Shown here piece by piece: positions 5,871 through 8,729 of a stretch of 8,729 nt of DNA. Below the pieces are notes generated by a model. That model was not told the origin of the DNA, did no database searches, and worked only from the letters and a program-made list of their open reading frames with translations. How positions within the stretch are numbered: position 1 is the stretch's first letter; each line of letters begins with the position of its first letter. A program made the position numbers and the translations under genes. The stretch lies in contig JAPKMV010000104.1 of the NCBI GenBank assembly GCA_026645635.1, positions 1 through 8,729 of the forward strand, read 5' to 3'. This DNA is from Caldilineaceae bacterium (lineage in GTDB: Bacteria > Chloroflexota > Anaerolineae > Caldilineales > Caldilineaceae).

Positions 5871-6542
5871 ATGCTCTATCTTGTCGCAACACCCATCGGC
5901 AATCTCGGCGATATCACCCTGCGCGCGCTGGAAACCCTGCGCGCGGTGGACTTCATCGCCAGCGAGGATACGCGCACCACCGGCGTGCTGCTGCGCCACT
6001 ACGACATCTCCAAGCCGCAGATCGCCTTTCACGAGCACAACGAAGCGCGCGCCGGCGAACGCATCCTCGGCTTGCTGCGCAGCGGCTCCAGCGTGGCGCT
6101 GGTGACAGACGCCGGCACGCCCGGCATCTCCGACCCCGGCTACTCGCTGGTGCGCCGCGCGCTAGACGCCGGCGTGGCGGTGACGATGCTCCCCGGCCCG
6201 GCCGCGCTGGTGATGGCCGTCGTACTCTCCGGGCTGCCGCTGCACAGCTTCACCTTCCGCGGCTTTCCCCCGCGCAAGTCCGGCGCCCGCCGGCGCTGGC
6301 TGGAAATCGACAAGGATTCGCCCCACACACTGGTCTTCTACGAGAGTCCCTACCGCCTGGCTGGTCTGCTGGAAGATGCGTTGGCCGTCTACGGCGACCG
6401 GCCCGCGGCCCTCGCCCAGGAACTGACCAAACTGCACGAGACGATGACCCGCGCTCCGCTCTCTGCGCTGCTGGCGCAGGTGCAGACCCTCGACAAAGTG
6501 CGCGGGGAGTATGTGATCGTCGTCGGCGGCGCAGTGAGGTGA
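5871..6542 (+). CDS. rsmI: 16S rRNA (cytidine(1402)-2'-O)-methyltransferase RsmI, short form
   Basis: This 223-residue cytoplasmic enzyme uses S-adenosylmethionine to 2'-O-methylate C1402 in the ribosomal P-site region of 16S rRNA. It has the tetrapyrrole-methylase fold. Motifs in order are [15 protein letters not shown] at the N-terminus, EDTR (32-35), HEHNE (54-58), [11 protein letters not shown] (80-90), LPGP (107-110), FRGFPPRK (119-126), FYESPYR (146-152) and GEYVIVVGG (212-220). It is about 60 residues shorter than the roughly 286-residue E. coli protein and ends right after the catalytic domain, without the small C-terminal domain. The ATG at 5871 gives the classic N-terminus. An in-frame GTG at 5850 and ATGs at 5754 and 5757 are alternatives; the longer ones would add a LQGAC(E/V) hexapeptide repeat. 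Only a weak GGGAAAA precedes the chosen start. Confidence 0.94.
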   Translation: MLYLVATPIGNLGDITLRALETLRAVDFIASEDTRTTGVLLRHYDISKPQIAFHEHNEARAGERILGLLRSGSSVALVTDAGTPGISDPGYSLVRRALDAGVAVTMLPGPAALVMAVVLSGLPLHSFTFRGFPPRKSGARRRWLEIDKDSPHTLVFYESPYRLAGLLEDALAVYGDRPAALAQELTKLHETMTRAPLSALLAQVQTLDKVRGEYVIVVGGAVR

Positions 6543-6544
6543 GG

Positions 6545-6612
6545 GGGTGAGAGGGTGATGAGGGTGAGAGGGTGAGGAACTTCACCCCCTCACCCTCATC
6601 ACCCTCTCACCC
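6545..6612. repeat. 68-nt hairpin between convergent rsmI and hisC
   Basis: The 24 bases at 6545-6568 are the perfect reverse complement of 6589-6612. After one mismatch, GGGTGA (6570-6575) pairs with TTCACCC within 6582-6587, leaving a tiny loop. Each arm is itself built of repeated GAGGGTGA-like words. The left arm starts two bases after the rsmI stop (6540-6542), and the right arm covers the hisC stop codon (6607-6609). It can fold in both converging transcripts and so may act as a two-way 3'-end structure. No T-run follows, so it is not a textbook terminator. Confidence 0.85.
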
Positions 6613-7689
6613 AAAGTGTCCGCGAAATCCCGCGATCACCAACTCATTCTGCGCCGGCGCGCCGACGGAGATGCGCACGCACTGATCGAGGCCGGGATAG
6701 CCAGCCATGTCGGAGATGAGCAGCGCGTGTTGCGCGTGGAGATGCTGCACCAGGTCATGCTTGGCGCCGGGCACTTCCACCAGCAGGAAGTTGGTCCCGC
6801 TGGAAAAGACCCGCAGCCCGGGTAGATCGCGCAGTGCGGCGGCGATCCGTTCCCGTTCGGCGACGATCAGGTCGCGCTGCGCGTAGAAGCGGTCGGCGTG
6901 GTCCAGCGCCACCTCGGCGGTGATCTCGCTGAAGACGCTGATCGGGAAGCCGGTGATCATCTTCTGCAGGTGGCCGGCGACGGTGGGCGCAGCGAGCGCA
7001 TAGCCGACGCGAATCCCCGCCATCGAAAAAAGCTTGCTGAAGGTGCGCACCAGCACCACATTGCCCAGCGGCAGCAGTGGCGTCAAGTCCTGGTCGCAGA
7101 ACTCGGCATAGGCTTCGTCCACGATGAGCAGGCCGGGCACAGCTTCCGCAATGCGCCGCACCTGGTCGGCGGTGTAGACCGTGCCGGTGGGGTTGTTGGG
7201 CGCGCAGAGCACCGTCAGCCGGGCCTGGTGGGCGACCGCCGCGTCGATCATGGCGTCCACCGGCAGCGCCCAATCGTCGTCAGGCACAAGCGGCACTTCG
7301 ACGATCGCTGCCTGCTGGATGCGGGCGTTCTGGCGATAGAGCAGGAAGGTGGGCGCAGGCATCACCACGGCGTCGCCGGGGCTGAGCACACCCGCCAGCA
7401 GCGCCCGGATCAGGTCCGACGAGCCGTTGCTGACGACGACCTCCTCCTGCGTGACGCCGTAGTGGCGGGCGAGGCGGTCGATCAGCCCCCACGGCCGCAG
7501 CCCCAGCGGATAGCGCGCCCACGCCGTGGCGCTGAGCCGCTGCAGCACTTCCTCCTTGAGATCCGGCGGGAAGTCAAAAGGGTTCTCGTTCCACTGCAGG
7601 CGGTGCAGCCGGTCATCGACCAGATGGTGCTTGACCGGCGGCAGCGCCTGCAAACCGGGTTTGAACCAGCGAGCATGATCGCGTTCCAT
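6607..7689 (-). CDS. hisC: Histidinol-phosphate aminotransferase
   Basis: This 360-residue cytoplasmic, PLP-dependent class I/II aminotransferase converts imidazole acetol phosphate and glutamate to histidinol phosphate in histidine synthesis. The key residues are in place: NENPF (34-38), RYP (59-61), SNGSSD (87-92) for the PLP phosphate, NNPTG (165-169), DEAY with Asp191 and Tyr194 facing the PLP ring, and SKLFSMAGIRVGY with Lys219 as the Schiff-base lysine. The C-terminal substrate-binding Arg is probably in CVRISVG. The length is normal for HisC. No other his genes are nearby, so the exact substrate is less certain; aromatic or other HisC-like aminotransferases share these motifs. The ATG at 7689 has GGAG five bases upstream (ACGGAGTCGC then ATG). 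It lies 10 bp after the stop of the metalloprotease gene, so the two are probably co-transcribed. Confidence 0.9.
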   Translation of the reverse strand: MERDHARWFKPGLQALPPVKHHLVDDRLHRLQWNENPFDFPPDLKEEVLQRLSATAWARYPLGLRPWGLIDRLARHYGVTQEEVVVSNGSSDLIRALLAGVLSPGDAVVMPAPTFLLYRQNARIQQAAIVEVPLVPDDDWALPVDAMIDAAVAHQARLTVLCAPNNPTGTVYTADQVRRIAEAVPGLLIVDEAYAEFCDQDLTPLLPLGNVVLVRTFSKLFSMAGIRVGYALAAPTVAGHLQKMITGFPISVFSEITAEVALDHADRFYAQRDLIVAERERIAAALRDLPGLRVFSSGTNFLLVEVPGAKHDLVQHLHAQHALLISDMAGYPGLDQCVRISVGAPAQNELVIAGFRGHFG

Positions 7690-7699
7690 GCGACTCCGT

Positions 7700-8719
7700 T
7701 CAGCGTCGTTTGGTCAGGGCGATTTCGTAGTCGCCCTTCTTGGTGGGACTGTAGTGGCGCACGCGGGCGACGTACTTGCCGGGCCGCAGCGTGCGGTCGA
7801 TGCGCGGGTTGAGGCCCGTGCCCGCGTCGTCGTCCGCCGCAAGCAGGAGGGCAGGATTGTCCGGCCCGTAGAGGCCCATGAGCAGGTCTTCTTTGCCGCG
7901 CGTCTCGATGCGATAGTTGCCGGTGCGGTCGATGGTGAAGGTGTACTCATCCACTTCGCCGAACTCGCCGATTTTGGCCTGGGTGGCCGGGGCGCCCACC
8001 TTCAGCACTTGTTCTGTCTGGGTCTGCAGCGGATAGACTGAGCCGATATAACTCTTATCGACATCGGACAGGCCGGTGTTCCAGCCCACCTCGAAATCGC
8101 CGATGGTGAATTCGTTGGGAATCGGGTAGAGCATGATCGAGCTGGCGTCGAACGCCGAGAACTGCGTCTGGTCCGCGCCGTACTTCCAGAAGAGGTTGAC
8201 GTCGGTTTGCTGCTTGGTCCAGTTGTTGGGCGGGCCGGCGTAGTAGGCGTAGACCTTCGGCTTGTCCCACGGGATGTCGGTGGCTGGGTTCTGGTGTTCG
8301 TGGATGCAGCCGAGCGCGTGGCCAAATTCGTGGGTTACGACCCGTGAATACTCCTCGTCGGGCGTGTCGCGGCGTAGCCAGCCAAAGTTCATAGTGGCCT
8401 GGTTCTTGGGTACGCCCAGACAGTCGGTGCCGACGTAGGACCAGGAGCCGCGATCCTTGAACGAGATGCGAATCTCCGCCTCCGGGTCATCGCCGAAGAC
8501 AAAGGTGATGCTGCAGTGCTGGCTCCAGACGTGGGCGTAGGGCTGCAACTTCTGCTGGATGGCAGGGTCGCCGTCGAGGAAGCGCACGCGCAGCACGCGG
8601 CCCGGTTTCCACAGCTTGCCGGTGGGCAGCGCCAGCATCTGCGTGCGGTCGACGCCGGGCGGCAGCAGCGCCGGGTCGATCATCGGGGCGTTGGACGGTC
8701 GTTCGGTAAGGGCGTGCAT
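7700..8719 (-). CDS. Metzincin (M12/astacin-like) zinc metalloprotease with C-terminal PPC-like domain
   Basis: The 339 residues contain the extended zinc motif HEFGHALGCIHE at 130-141. His130, His134 and His140 are the zinc ligands and Glu131 the catalytic base. The Met-turn SIMLY follows at 184-188, which together define a metzincin. HExxHxxGxxHE is closest to the astacin type. Residues from about 236 to the end (DEYTFTIDRTGNYRIET...GKYVARVRHY...GDYEIAL) look like a bacterial pre-peptidase C-terminal (PPC) beta-sandwich, normally found on secreted proteases. No signal peptide or membrane segment is visible from the first ATG. The frame remains open to the right edge of the window (only AAR is seen before the Met), so the true start, perhaps with a signal sequence, may lie outside. 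The substrate is unknown. hisC follows after 10 bp, with no obvious functional link. Confidence 0.85.
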   Translation of the reverse strand: MHALTERPSNAPMIDPALLPPGVDRTQMLALPTGKLWKPGRVLRVRFLDGDPAIQQKLQPYAHVWSQHCSITFVFGDDPEAEIRISFKDRGSWSYVGTDCLGVPKNQATMNFGWLRRDTPDEEYSRVVTHEFGHALGCIHEHQNPATDIPWDKPKVYAYYAGPPNNWTKQQTDVNLFWKYGADQTQFSAFDASSIMLYPIPNEFTIGDFEVGWNTGLSDVDKSYIGSVYPLQTQTEQVLKVGAPATQAKIGEFGEVDEYTFTIDRTGNYRIETRGKEDLLMGLYGPDNPALLLAADDDAGTGLNPRIDRTLRPGKYVARVRHYSPTKKGDYEIALTKRR

Positions 8720-8729
8720 GCGCGCCGCG

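Noticed and set aside
5655..6038. 128-codon N-terminal extension of pstS
   Set aside because: It would overlap rsmI, reads through the tandem repeats and would place the lipoprotein signal in the middle of the protein. The ATG at 5654 has a ribosome binding site and a proper signal peptide.
6898..7812. A 304-codon plus-strand open frame
   Set aside because: It is antisense to hisC and the protease end, with shadow-frame composition and no domain.

Overview
The window is GC-rich bacterial chromosome. It is mostly one complete high-affinity phosphate-uptake (Pst) operon on the minus strand, flanked by ordinary housekeeping and accessory genes. The organism is probably a member of the Chloroflexota (Anaerolineae/Caldilineae-like). 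That placement is an inference from the Cys-Gly-Gly lipoprotein N-terminus of PstS, two tandem pstB genes, a short RsmI, and intergenic gaps filled with palindromic repeats of the GATT-GCGC-GAT type. No rRNA or other phylogenetic marker is present to confirm it.

Layout from left to right. Positions 3-368 (+) hold the C-terminal end of an ANT(6)-type aminoglycoside 6-adenylyltransferase. An 87-nt palindrome at 364-450 separates it from the convergent Pst operon. Read along the minus strand, that operon is pstS (5654-4749), pstC (4618-3674), pstA (3677-2832), a first pstB (2827-2066), a second pstB (1894-1136) and phoU (1126-452). rsmI (5871-6542, +) diverges from pstS across a 216-bp gap holding three tandem 18-bp repeats. 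A 68-nt hairpin at 6545-6612 separates rsmI from the convergent pair hisC (7689-6607) and a metzincin protease gene (8719-7700), both on the minus strand and probably co-transcribed.

How the genes work together. PstS is a membrane-anchored phosphate-binding lipoprotein that delivers phosphate to the PstC/PstA channel. The PstB subunits power the channel, and PhoU couples the transporter to phosphate signalling. No PhoR/PhoB sensor pair lies in the window.

The most notable observation concerns the two PstB proteins, whose ATPase motifs are damaged in a complementary way. The first (2827-2066) keeps the LSGGQ signature but has Ala for the Q-loop Gln and Asn for the Walker B catalytic Glu. The second (1894-1136) keeps Walker A, the Q-loop, Walker B Asp-Glu and the H-loop but has LNPGQ in place of LSGGQ. 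A heterodimer would therefore have one fully consensus ATP site and one degenerate site. This is the asymmetric arrangement known from heterodimeric ABC exporters, here in a phosphate importer. The 171-bp gap between these two genes carries two copies of a hairpin-forming repeat, which could set their relative expression.
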